Of a stretch of 18,787 bases of DNA, positions 1 through 7,791 are shown piece after piece. The position numbers and the translations under genes were made by a program. This stretch comes from UBA1413 sp964472165. GTDB taxonomy: Bacteria; Bacteroidota; Bacteroidia; Bacteroidales; Prolixibacteraceae. Location: assembly GCA_964472165.1 (NCBI GenBank), contig CAYYJE010000059.1, forward strand, positions 1 to 18,787, given 5' to 3'. How positions within the stretch are numbered: position 1 is the first letter of the stretch; each line of letters opens with the position of its first letter. The notes below the pieces were generated by a model. It saw nothing but the letters and a program-made list of their open reading frames with translations, ran no database searches and was not told the origin of the DNA.

Positions 1-256
1 TGGCCCTTACTGCAGGCCAGTCATAATCCATCGCCTTCTCCGCCTTTTCAATATAGGATGTCCGGACGGATTCCGGCAGATTATTCCAGAATTCACGGCT
101 TTTGTAAGTCGGGAAACCCAATTCTGAAAAATCTTTCACCAGCACTTTCCCGATACCGATTTCAGCTGCTTTTTTTTGCAGAATATCTCTTTTCTCTGCA
201 GAAAAACCGGAAGTCAATAATCCGGAAAGGAGAAGGAATACAATAAATCTCTTCAT
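1..256 (-). CDS. N-terminus of an exported protein, possibly heparinase II/III-like (cut by window edge)
   Basis: An ATG at 256-254 opens a frame that stays open to base 1, giving 85 codons without a stop. It begins with a clear signal peptide: MKR, a hydrophobic core over residues 4-15, and a probable cleavage site after Ala20 (GFSA). The mature part is charged and contains WNNLPESVR (about 52-60), followed by a helical stretch ending in DYDWPAVRA. From memory, that opening resembles some Bacteroidetes heparinase II/III-family proteins, but no catalytic region is in view, so the family is a guess. It starts 26 bp after the GH88 gene on the same strand, so it is almost certainly co-transcribed with the lyase genes and probably acts on the same glycan. 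I am sure it is a real exported-protein gene and unsure of its function. Confidence 0.75.
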   Translation of the reverse strand, partial: MKRFIVFLLLSGLLTSGFSAEKRDILQKKAAEIGIGKVLVKDFSELGFPTYKSREFWNNLPESVRTSYIEKAEKAMDYDWPAVRA

Positions 257-282
257 AATTGTCGTATTAAGCGTGTAACAAA

Positions 283-1497
283 TTAATGGTTTGTTTTTCC
301 CTCCAGGTCACGTTTCCGCTTAAGCGCTTCCAGAAAATAGTAATCGGCATAGTTGAGGGGAACATCCACCTCAGAATTATGGGGGATGCTTCCCACCGAA
401 TGCATCAGCAGAAAATTCCCGTTTTCACCCAACACCGCCCTGAAGGCAGGACCCGCCAGTGTTTCCATGATCAGGTCAGCTTTAGCCTTGTAATATTCAG
501 GCTTCGAATAGGTGGAAAGTTCGTACAATGCCGAAGCCATAATGGCGCCTGCCGAAGCATCGCGAAGGGTATCCGGAATCCCGGGAGCGTTGAAATCCCA
601 GTAAGGAACTCCATCAGCAGGGTAATTGGGATGGTTGGCCACAAACTCAAAAGCCTTTTCTGCCTGATCCAGGTATTTTTGGTCACCCGTAGCCCGGTAT
701 GTGATCGTATAACCGTAAATAGCCCAGGCCTGGCCACGGGCCCACGCCGACTCATGGGAGTAACCCTGGGCCGTTTCCTTGTGCCTGATGGTCCCGTCGG
801 CCATGTTGTAATCCACCACATGCCAGGTGCTGTAATCAGGCCTGAAGTGATTTTCAATGGTTTTGTCAGCATGGGATACGGCGATGTTGTAAAAGGTAGA
901 ATCGCCCGACAGTTCTGTGGCTTTAAAAAGAAGCTCCAGGTTCATCATGTTGTCGATAATCACCGGGCACTCCCATCCTCTTTCTGCCTGCCAGCCACCC
1001 ACGTTCCACGACTGGATGATACCGGCACCCAGTCTGAAACGGGTGCAGAGCGACTTTGCGGCCTGTATGATCACACCTTTATACGCTTCGGTGCCTGTAA
1101 GCCTTAATCCGTTGCCATAACTCGACCCGATCATGAATCCTACATCATGATGCGAAGTCAGATACTGAATCGTATCCAACGCTTCGGAATATTTTACACC
1201 CAGCTCCTTCCACTTCGCATCACCGGTCAGCTCGTAGAGATACCACATGCTTCCGGGGAAAAATCCGGAGGTCCATTCCTGAGGCCTGATGTATCTGATT
1301 TTTCCGTTGATGAGGGTCTTGGGATTCAGAATTCTTCCCGAATCTTCAATGGCAGCCACCTGCATACCGTATTGAGCCGCTGCAAACTTCACATTTTCGT
1401 CGATAAAGCTTTCCGTTACTTTCTCCGTTTTGGTCCCGCACGACGAAATTGCGACAACTAAGGTCAGAAGGAGCAAATAAAAACCTGGTTTTTTCAT
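283..1497 (-). CDS. GH88 unsaturated glucuronyl hydrolase, lipoprotein
   Basis: Predicted to remove the 4,5-unsaturated uronic acid that lyases leave at the non-reducing end of oligosaccharides, by hydrating the vinyl ether. The 404-residue protein has the length of an (alpha/alpha)6-barrel GH88 enzyme. Two aspartates sit in family motifs: Asp118 in HHDVGFMIGSSYG and Asp182 in CPVIIDNMMNLELL, matching the Asp pair known from Bacillus unsaturated glucuronyl hydrolase. Later come RGQAWAIYGY and DASAGAIMASALYEL, also typical of GH88. I chose the ATG at 1497 because it gives a lipoprotein signal peptide with lipobox ISSC (Cys20); the frame extends upstream to 1653, but that would overlap the PL8 gene and bury the signal. 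After Cys comes GTKTE, without the acidic residues of a surface-export signal, so I infer it faces the periplasm. It lies 68 bp after the PL8 gene. GH105 is a less likely alternative. Confidence 0.93.
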   Translation of the reverse strand: MKKPGFYLLLLTLVVAISSCGTKTEKVTESFIDENVKFAAAQYGMQVAAIEDSGRILNPKTLINGKIRYIRPQEWTSGFFPGSMWYLYELTGDAKWKELGVKYSEALDTIQYLTSHHDVGFMIGSSYGNGLRLTGTEAYKGVIIQAAKSLCTRFRLGAGIIQSWNVGGWQAERGWECPVIIDNMMNLELLFKATELSGDSTFYNIAVSHADKTIENHFRPDYSTWHVVDYNMADGTIRHKETAQGYSHESAWARGQAWAIYGYTITYRATGDQKYLDQAEKAFEFVANHPNYPADGVPYWDFNAPGIPDTLRDASAGAIMASALYELSTYSKPEYYKAKADLIMETLAGPAFRAVLGENGNFLLMHSVGSIPHNSEVDVPLNYADYYFLEALKRKRDLEGKTNH

Positions 1498-1565
1498 ATT
1501 GATAATTTTTAAAATATTGATTGTCTGTTTCTTCCTAAACCCTTTTGACAAATCCGCGACCTCCC

Positions 1566-3716
1566 TTAAAAACTGAGGATTACACTTTGTCCCTGGTACA
1601 CCCCTTCGGGCAGACTTACGCATATGTCCGTCATACCCGTTCCGGCATTCCATGCTGCGTTGAACTGGTCGCTCACTTTCCCGATCCGGGAAGAGAGGGA
1701 GAAGTGAAACTTCGTCAGCTCCCTGTTGGGATCGGCCACTGAAATTTCAACGACCTTCGGCCCCTCCGTTTTAACCATGACAATTCCCGGGTTGGCTGCT
1801 GACAAGATCAGATCGCCCGGAAGGGTGATTGTCCCGGCCTTGTAAAAAACCACCTGGCTGATCTGCACCCCGGAATGATGAACAGCCTGAATGGATGAAG
1901 TATTGCTAAGTATCCTCAAATTGTTTTGAATGCCTGCTGACATCTGTTCCAGCTTAACGCCCGGCATCACAATGTACTGGTACACGCCGTTGCCCGGACG
2001 GTTTCCATGGTCGATCCAGAGCTTAAATACATCGAGGCTGATCTCCTCTTTCGGGGAATCGGTTTGTTTGTTAATGGAATACCAGCTCCCCGACTGAGTT
2101 TGATTCGAGAGGTTCACCTTTTGGGGTTCCGGGAACAGATAGGCTATTCCATCGTGGTATACCCACGAAACCTGGTCAGGCTGGTGTTCCCCTTTTTCCA
2201 ACACCTTACTCCCTGCAGCAGTTCCGACGGTTACGTCACCGCGTAAGAAACATTGATTCAAGGTAGTGACCACAGGCAGGTTGGTGCGCGACTTGATGGA
2301 AGTTCCCAGGCAGACATACGCCTCATCAAAAAAGAACCAGGCTTTACGGGCTGACAGCGGATCGTGCGGACTTCTGAAATCATACCCCACTGCCCCATAC
2401 AAACCATTGGTAACAGCTCCTACAAAATCGGTCAGTCCCTCTTTCTGGATCTCACTGGCCGCCGGGAGTTCGGGTTTTTGAAGGATTGTGGTCCCGGGAA
2501 TTTTCTGCCAGTCCAGAACCGGAGCGATATTCAGGTACTCGTCACCCCTCATGGAAATGTGGTTGGTGCCATCACCCCGGTGGTGATTCTTCAACCCTTC
2601 GCTGTTGTATGGTTCCTCCATGTTGCGGTTCCGGGTGGAGTGCATCCTGACACTCGTATACCAGCCGGGCCTCTGGTGGACGTAATGTTCGGTCTGCCAG
2701 AAGAATTTTGAAAACGATGGTATTTCAGCAACCTCCCCCCCTCTGATCTTTATGATATCCTCCAGTTCGCCTTTGCGGTAACTGGTTGTCAGCATCAGTC
2801 TTTCGGGAGTGGAGGAGCCATATCCTCTTCCGCTTTCGCGCCGGCTGATATCCCGGTTTTTGATTCCTGTATCACTGAATTTCCCAAATACCATCTGTTT
2901 ACACATCCCATCGAGGTAGTAGTCAACCAGTTGATTAATTTTAGCTTCGGAGAAGGCATACTCCGTTCCTGCCACGTAGGCAGCCCACTCGGCGAAAGCT
3001 TCGGCATATCCCTGGCCATAGGAAAGGGTATTGTTCACCCGGTCTTCGCGATGATGGAAACTGTAATCGTGTTGCATACCGCGGAAGCCGGTGGTAAACT
3101 TGAGTTCTCCTTCGATCACCCTGATGACCTGGTCAAACCGTTCTTTGTCACCATTGAACAACAGATTTTTGGCCAGTATACCGGCAATTTTGATGCGGTC
3201 ACCGCTGGGCCTGGCTCCGGAAGCATCCAGATGGGCCCTCCCGATGATCGGTTGTGTTTTGGCCACCAGCTCCTCCGGAAGTTTGTCACCGATCAGCAAC
3301 ATCACAGCCACCAGGTTAGTGGGTGTACCGATCTGGTTATGCCACCAGTTGTCGCAAAAGAAATCATTCCGTACCCAGTAGGCAAGTGCCGCCTCTATGG
3401 TAGCCTTTACCTTTTTGCTTTTGAAGTAATCCGAAGAGCGGAGGTTGTATGCCCTGGCAAGCGTCACCAGGGCGGAAGAATGGCGGCTGTGCTGGAATCC
3501 CTCCCTCGAAAGATCGCTGTAATCGATTCCCGGCCAGGTGCTATCGGCCCTGAATGATTCCACGAGTATTTTCACATGGGCATCATCGGATTCCCCTTTC
3601 AGCAGGGATTCTGTGACCCGTTGCCTGATCCTTTCAAAATCTGTCACCGCAGAGGTACCCTGAAAGGCTGATGCGGCAAAAATAACCAGGATCAGGAGTC
3701 TGAGTTTGCTTGGCAT
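1566..3716 (-). CDS. Polysaccharide lyase family 8-type enzyme (hyaluronate/chondroitin/xanthan lyase family)
   Basis: Predicted exported lyase that cuts a uronic-acid polysaccharide by beta-elimination. The 716-residue protein has the PL8 order of an alpha/alpha toroid (about 25-340) followed by beta-sandwich domains. Visible family motifs are the aromatic patch NWWHNQIGTP (123-132), a His/Tyr region SFHHREDR to SYGQGY (His222, Tyr233 or Tyr237), the arginine motif NRDISRR (Arg288, Arg292), Glu373 in NSEGLKNHHRGDG, and DWQKIPGTT (402-410), which resembles the DW..LPGTT of PL8. These positions closely track chondroitinase AC. The catalytic Asn normally found in a TGAN-type motif is not visible; SGARPSGDR (166-174) stands there. 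The start at 3716 gives signal peptide MPSKLRLLILVIFAASAF with cleavage near Ala23; the upstream in-frame ATG at 3809 would run 58 bp into the neighbouring gene and precede the signal. It lies 35 bp after the heparinase-like gene. Confidence 0.88.
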   Translation of the reverse strand: MPSKLRLLILVIFAASAFQGTSAVTDFERIRQRVTESLLKGESDDAHVKILVESFRADSTWPGIDYSDLSREGFQHSRHSSALVTLARAYNLRSSDYFKSKKVKATIEAALAYWVRNDFFCDNWWHNQIGTPTNLVAVMLLIGDKLPEELVAKTQPIIGRAHLDASGARPSGDRIKIAGILAKNLLFNGDKERFDQVIRVIEGELKFTTGFRGMQHDYSFHHREDRVNNTLSYGQGYAEAFAEWAAYVAGTEYAFSEAKINQLVDYYLDGMCKQMVFGKFSDTGIKNRDISRRESGRGYGSSTPERLMLTTSYRKGELEDIIKIRGGEVAEIPSFSKFFWQTEHYVHQRPGWYTSVRMHSTRNRNMEEPYNSEGLKNHHRGDGTNHISMRGDEYLNIAPVLDWQKIPGTTILQKPELPAASEIQKEGLTDFVGAVTNGLYGAVGYDFRSPHDPLSARKAWFFFDEAYVCLGTSIKSRTNLPVVTTLNQCFLRGDVTVGTAAGSKVLEKGEHQPDQVSWVYHDGIAYLFPEPQKVNLSNQTQSGSWYSINKQTDSPKEEISLDVFKLWIDHGNRPGNGVYQYIVMPGVKLEQMSAGIQNNLRILSNTSSIQAVHHSGVQISQVVFYKAGTITLPGDLILSAANPGIVMVKTEGPKVVEISVADPNRELTKFHFSLSSRIGKVSDQFNAAWNAGTGMTDICVSLPEGVYQGQSVILSF

Positions 3717-3751
3717 AGTATAGTGTATCAAGAATTTATACCTTAATGAAT

Positions 3752-5647
3752 TTACTCCGTTCCTGAGAGTCTGACCCTGAGTGTTCCCTCTCCGTCTGGC
3801 AGTGTCCATGCCGGGACACGGATTTCCACCCTTTTGAGTCCCTTAATCTGCCGGTCAAGTTCCATCGGGGCAGGATCCAAAGAAACCATGGAAAGTGTGA
3901 GGTCCGGATGAGAAAGGTTCTCCAGTTTCAACTGTTTCCCTCTGCTATGGAGGATGGCACCACCCTTTACGATTTCCACCTCAGCAGTGGTCATCAACTG
4001 CCAGGTAATACTTTTCGTTTTTTCAGAGGTTTTCAGCTGGTCTTCAATGGTAATGGATGCTGGTGTATCCTTGCGGAAAGTTCTTACCACGCTTTTCATG
4101 TTATCACCATATACGGCAGTCAGGTCAAAGGAGGCTTCCGGGGTGTTCCCGTCTTTGAAATTTGTCAGGAGAGCCTGTCCGTTGTTGACAAAAAGTGCGT
4201 CATTCACGGTAATGGTACTGTGCCCATGGTTGTTTTTCGTCAGCAAAGTCCACCGCTGGCAATCCTGGCAGCTTCCCCACAGGTCAAAACCTGTCCGCTC
4301 CAAGTCATGGTAGCCCTGGTTCCCCGGATCGATGACCCATCTGACGCTGTCCAGTTCGAATATAAAACTCCCGGCATCCATATTGCCATGGCTTGTGGTA
4401 GCCCTTCCTCCCTTGCCTCCGAAATAGAAGGACCGGGGATTTTTCTCCCCACCTGTAAAGATAACGATCGGATTAGAACCGTCACCTTTCCATGCAGCCG
4501 GGATTTTCGCATCACTTTTTTCCTCGTATTGGGAGAGCCACACCAGGGCTGCCCCCGAAATTCTCGACAACTCACCCAGGTTGGAGGTGGGCACAAGAAA
4601 CCGTTCTTTCTCAAAAAAGGCTTTGTTGCCGGTTTTAGCAGCAAACCAGGCAAGGGTGACGTCGCCCGTGGCACTCCTTTTGTCCCCACAGTCGGCAAAA
4701 TTGTAATACCATCCCGAAGGGGTATTCATCAACACCCGGTACAAGGCACTCTCTTTGAAGGCCGGATAGGCCGCAAGTCCGAAATCGGTTCCAAATGCAC
4801 TCTCCAGCATTGCTGAAGTCACCACTGAAAAACTGGTGCCATAAGCCCAGTAGGTGGATCCTTCAGGATATACCCCATCGGGCGAATATTCTGCCAGTGC
4901 ATGCGGCATCCCTTCAAGGGCACGGGAAATGGTAGCCGCAGCCAGCTCAGGATCTTTTTCGGCAATCGCGATCGAAGCTGCGATCATCCCGCCATTGCAG
5001 ACCTGGTTCCAGTTATTGGTTCCAAATGCCCACCCCGGATTCTTTCCGTTTTCAGGCCAGCTGGGTTTGATCCCCTTTTCTATCAGTGCATTTTTTGCCA
5101 TTTCAATGGTGGCACGGGGAAGTTTTCCTGCTGTCCAATCCACGGCAAAAGCCACTGCCATCGACATTTCAGCCACATCGAGATAGTGCGATGGATTCCA
5201 GTCTGAAAAATTACATACTGCAATGACCTCCTCATTGATCCGCTTCAACACCTTCGGATCCTTTTCCATCCTGTACACCATTCCCAACATATTGATGCGG
5301 TAGAGCATTTCCCGGCTTACCGACAGGAGGCGACGTCCTTCCAGCTTCCTCTCCAGAAGCGGCTTCTCCATGATCTTGTCCGCATTCAGCTTAATCGCCT
5401 GGTACATGTTTTGGATGACCGGATCAACCTTTAGTTTGTTTTTCAGCACTTTCTCATTGGCCGCGTTCAGGACCAGACGGGGCTGCGATTTGAGCAGGTT
5501 CTTCCGGAGATACTGCACCGACATCGGGTTGTCAAGTTTGGGGATTTCCTTTCCGTGAAGTGTGGGAAAACCCACCATGAAAAGCACGGCAATCAGTAAA
5601 GAAATTCTGGTTCTCATTCCTATGGTCATTAATGGTTTATACTTCAT
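3752..5647 (-). CDS. Heparinase II/III-superfamily lyase, subfamily not identified
   Basis: Predicted exported polysaccharide lyase of 631 residues. An N-terminal alpha/alpha toroid (about 40-370) is followed by a heparinase II/III-like beta-sandwich (about 400-630). The toroid carries TNNWNQVCNGGM (210-221), with asparagines where heparinase-type lyases place their charge-neutralising Asn, and DGVYPEGSTYWAYG (257-270), with Tyr266 or Tyr269 as candidate catalytic base. The sandwich begins with SHGNMDAGSF (419-428, His420), then a conserved-looking NNHGHSTITVND (472-483), the usual second His region. It is not close to HepII or HepIII as I remember them; PL35-type or another heparinase-like family is possible but cannot be decided here. 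The signal peptide core is ISLLIAVLFMVGF. Start 5647 is used; an internal ATG at 5617 (MRTRIS) also gives a good signal peptide. The start codon overlaps the TGA of a 19-codon frame upstream (ATGA). It sits 74 bp after the PL12-like gene. Confidence 0.88.
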   Translation of the reverse strand: MKYKPLMTIGMRTRISLLIAVLFMVGFPTLHGKEIPKLDNPMSVQYLRKNLLKSQPRLVLNAANEKVLKNKLKVDPVIQNMYQAIKLNADKIMEKPLLERKLEGRRLLSVSREMLYRINMLGMVYRMEKDPKVLKRINEEVIAVCNFSDWNPSHYLDVAEMSMAVAFAVDWTAGKLPRATIEMAKNALIEKGIKPSWPENGKNPGWAFGTNNWNQVCNGGMIAASIAIAEKDPELAAATISRALEGMPHALAEYSPDGVYPEGSTYWAYGTSFSVVTSAMLESAFGTDFGLAAYPAFKESALYRVLMNTPSGWYYNFADCGDKRSATGDVTLAWFAAKTGNKAFFEKERFLVPTSNLGELSRISGAALVWLSQYEEKSDAKIPAAWKGDGSNPIVIFTGGEKNPRSFYFGGKGGRATTSHGNMDAGSFIFELDSVRWVIDPGNQGYHDLERTGFDLWGSCQDCQRWTLLTKNNHGHSTITVNDALFVNNGQALLTNFKDGNTPEASFDLTAVYGDNMKSVVRTFRKDTPASITIEDQLKTSEKTKSITWQLMTTAEVEIVKGGAILHSRGKQLKLENLSHPDLTLSMVSLDPAPMELDRQIKGLKRVEIRVPAWTLPDGEGTLRVRLSGTE

Positions 5648-5721
5648 CGGTTGATTATTCTCTGTTTTTCTTGTTTCATTTTCTCATTACGGATCAGCAG
5701 CATACGGCCTTGAACGTCCTT

Positions 5722-7704
5722 TCACAGCGAATACCCTATTTTAAAACGCTTGCCGGCTTCCGTCACTTCAATCTCCATTTCCCCGGTTGTACCGGAAGGG
5801 GCTGTCTTTATCATGGCTTTGATGGCCGGCACCTCCCTGTCATAGGGGGCCACCACCGTTACAAACCTTACACAGGGCGTTTGCGCATGCTTTTCAGTCC
5901 TGAACCGGTATGCCGGCCGGGGTTCCTTTTTGGTATACAGAAAGGAAACCTGGCCTTCTTCCTCCTCAAGAAGGAGATCCTTTTTATCCATCGCTTCCAC
6001 CCACACATTCCAACCTGACTCATGTGCCGACTGGAAAGCGCGATTTTCAGTATCGGCCACCGCTTTACCGGGAGCCAGCTGGAAATGGAGGTCAATTTCG
6101 CCGGCAGCTGTTCCGGTGGCTTCGTCGACAATTACGAAATACCTCTTATCCACAAAAAAAAGGGAGCGCCGGTGAGTCAGATTTTCGTAGCTTTGATTCT
6201 CCACAACCAGGATATCAAGGGTTTCTCCGGGTTTCCACAAAAGCAGGCGTGGCGCATACAGGGAATTTTCGCCATTGAGGGTAAGGGTCTGGTGTACTTT
6301 CGTTTGACGGAACCAGGCTCTGTTTTCGCGGTCACCGCTGTAAATGTAACTGCCCCCGTCGGGCATCAGGTTCCGGCCTCCGGCAAACAATTCAAATGTG
6401 CCATTGTCGGGTTGGCAGTGGCCGCCTCCGTCGGGTCCGCATTTTAAAACCAGGCAGATGGCATCTTCTTTCCAGCTGCTCCGCATGGAATACAATCCGC
6501 TGTAAGGAAGCGCCCAGGCGAGTGAATCAGGCATTCTCCCTTCACGGCCATCCGTGGCAAGATACAAAAAGTCTTCTCTGCCATATGAATCCGCCCACTC
6601 CCTGAACCTGCCACGGTACTGTCCGGGCTTACCTGCCCAGGCATCGCCAAACTGTGCGCTGGTACCATCGGGATGCCCCAGTTTCATCGGCACCTCACAC
6701 ATTTTTTCAATCATCCTGGGATATGAAGGAGGAAAAACTTCTGACATTCCATTCATTTTCGCCAGTTCGAGGGTCCGGGAAAACCAGCCGATGCACCCCA
6801 TGTGGTAACCGATGGCCAGCTCCCGCTGGTGTCCGTCGGGGTATACCTGCAGGGTGATCTCCTGGTTCAGTCTCCTTATCACCTCCTCTCTCCACGTCAC
6901 CGCATCGTGAAACTCAGGAAAAGTGAAGGCAATGAAAGCCATTCCTTCCGCCTCCATCAACGCCCAGTTGCTCCTGGTGGTATATTTTGTCATCAGGTAG
7001 GTGGCATGGTCATCACAGCTGTTGAGGAATGCCACCAGTACTTCGGGCGTAAAAGAGGGGGAGTCAATGAAACGCTGGAAGAGACTGGTCCAGCTGGCCC
7101 CTCTGATGCCGGCTTCAATGGAACGCCAGGCATAGGCGTGCTCCTTGTCATTCGGATTTTTACGGGTCCAGTCCAATAACTGGTTTCCCCACTCACGGGC
7201 ATATTTCTCATCACCGGTATGCCAGTAAGCCCTCGCCAGCGAATTCCAGAATCCCATGCGGTTAAGCTGCCAAACCCACTCGTTGTCGGGAACAGGACGG
7301 GTTCCCCAATTGATGTCGTCACCGCAGAAGTAAGGCGGATAGGCCGGCTGGCCCACAAAAATGTGCTTCAGGGCATTGTCGGCAGCCACCATATCTGCTT
7401 CACCGGCACTTTTCCCCAAACCTTCCAGCCTGGATTTCCGGTCAACGGGATGAATCACATGCTCCCTCTTTCTGAAGTAATGTAAAAGCTCCTCTGCGGC
7501 CTTCACGGGATTGTCCCTGTTACTCCGGACATTTTCCATCCCCGGTGCATCGGTATTGATTCCGGAGATCAGTCTGCTGACCTCCCGGCTGAAATCGGGA
7601 GAGTCGCCACGGGCATCAGACACCACTCCCACAAAAAAAAGGGCAACCATAAGGATCAAAATCCCCGGTCGCCTCCCTTTTAAAAAAAAATCCTCCTGAC
7701 TCAT
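5722..7704 (-). CDS. PL12-type heparinase III-like polysaccharide lyase
   Basis: Predicted exported lyase, 660 residues, that aligns along its whole length with Pedobacter heparinus heparinase III (heparan sulfate lyase, about 659 residues) as I recall that sequence. Shared stretches include the DINW region (130-133), TGDEKYAREW (163-172), NGTFELF near 434-440 and the C-terminal sandwich. Catalytic-type residues seen are Asn246, Glu251, Tyr300 in AIGYHMG, His429 in GGHCQPDNGTFEL and His471 in KVHQTLTLNG. The residue after the catalytic Asn is Trp247 where heparinase III has His, which may mean a different substrate. A signal peptide core GILILMVALFFVGVV follows an unusually long n-region. I chose ATG 7704, not GTG 7710, because the GTG lies inside the Shine-Dalgarno sequence. 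It is the first gene after a terminator, so it may head its own transcript. A run of nine T lies in codons 5-8. Confidence 0.93.
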   Translation of the reverse strand: MSQEDFFLKGRRPGILILMVALFFVGVVSDARGDSPDFSREVSRLISGINTDAPGMENVRSNRDNPVKAAEELLHYFRKREHVIHPVDRKSRLEGLGKSAGEADMVAADNALKHIFVGQPAYPPYFCGDDINWGTRPVPDNEWVWQLNRMGFWNSLARAYWHTGDEKYAREWGNQLLDWTRKNPNDKEHAYAWRSIEAGIRGASWTSLFQRFIDSPSFTPEVLVAFLNSCDDHATYLMTKYTTRSNWALMEAEGMAFIAFTFPEFHDAVTWREEVIRRLNQEITLQVYPDGHQRELAIGYHMGCIGWFSRTLELAKMNGMSEVFPPSYPRMIEKMCEVPMKLGHPDGTSAQFGDAWAGKPGQYRGRFREWADSYGREDFLYLATDGREGRMPDSLAWALPYSGLYSMRSSWKEDAICLVLKCGPDGGGHCQPDNGTFELFAGGRNLMPDGGSYIYSGDRENRAWFRQTKVHQTLTLNGENSLYAPRLLLWKPGETLDILVVENQSYENLTHRRSLFFVDKRYFVIVDEATGTAAGEIDLHFQLAPGKAVADTENRAFQSAHESGWNVWVEAMDKKDLLLEEEEGQVSFLYTKKEPRPAYRFRTEKHAQTPCVRFVTVVAPYDREVPAIKAMIKTAPSGTTGEMEIEVTEAGKRFKIGYSL

Positions 7705-7709
7705 ATTCA

Positions 7710-7715
7710 CCTCCC
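7710..7715 (-). promoter_or_regulatory. Strong Shine-Dalgarno site that fixes the PL12-like start
   Basis: The minus strand reads GGGAGG, then TGAAT, then ATG at 7704. A five-base spacer is good for ribosome binding and rules out the overlapping in-frame GTG at 7708-7710, which shares its last base with this site. Other genes here show no comparable purine run at this distance, as is usual in Bacteroidetes, so strong initiation at this one gene stands out. I looked for a Bacteroides-type promoter (TTTG and TAnnTTTG) between 7716 and 7791 and saw no convincing pair. Confidence 0.7.
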
Positions 7716-7791
7716 GGTTTTAATTCCGGCACCCCTTTAACTCCGCCTGACGGCATCCACAATGTAGGAACCGGATAAAAAAGTATTCCGT

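Noticed and set aside
286..1107. Plus-strand open frame of 273 codons
   Set aside because: It lies wholly antisense to the GH88 gene, whose protein matches a family with catalytic residues in place; the plus-strand product has no recognisable motif or signal.
1498..1653. Longer N-terminus for the GH88 gene
   Set aside because: The extension would overlap the end of the PL8 gene and place 52 residues before a textbook lipoprotein signal peptide.
3717..3809. Longer N-terminus for the PL8-type gene
   Set aside because: The extension overlaps the previous gene by 58 bp and precedes a complete signal peptide beginning at 3716.
7708..7710. GTG as start codon of the PL12-like gene
   Set aside because: It is embedded at the end of the Shine-Dalgarno sequence; the ATG at 7704 has correct five-base spacing.
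7716..7735. CCGG...CCGG inverted repeat just before the PL12-like ribosome binding site, considered as an operator or masking hairpin
   Set aside because: The stem is only four base pairs of a self-complementary tetranucleotide with an eight-base loop, too weak to claim.
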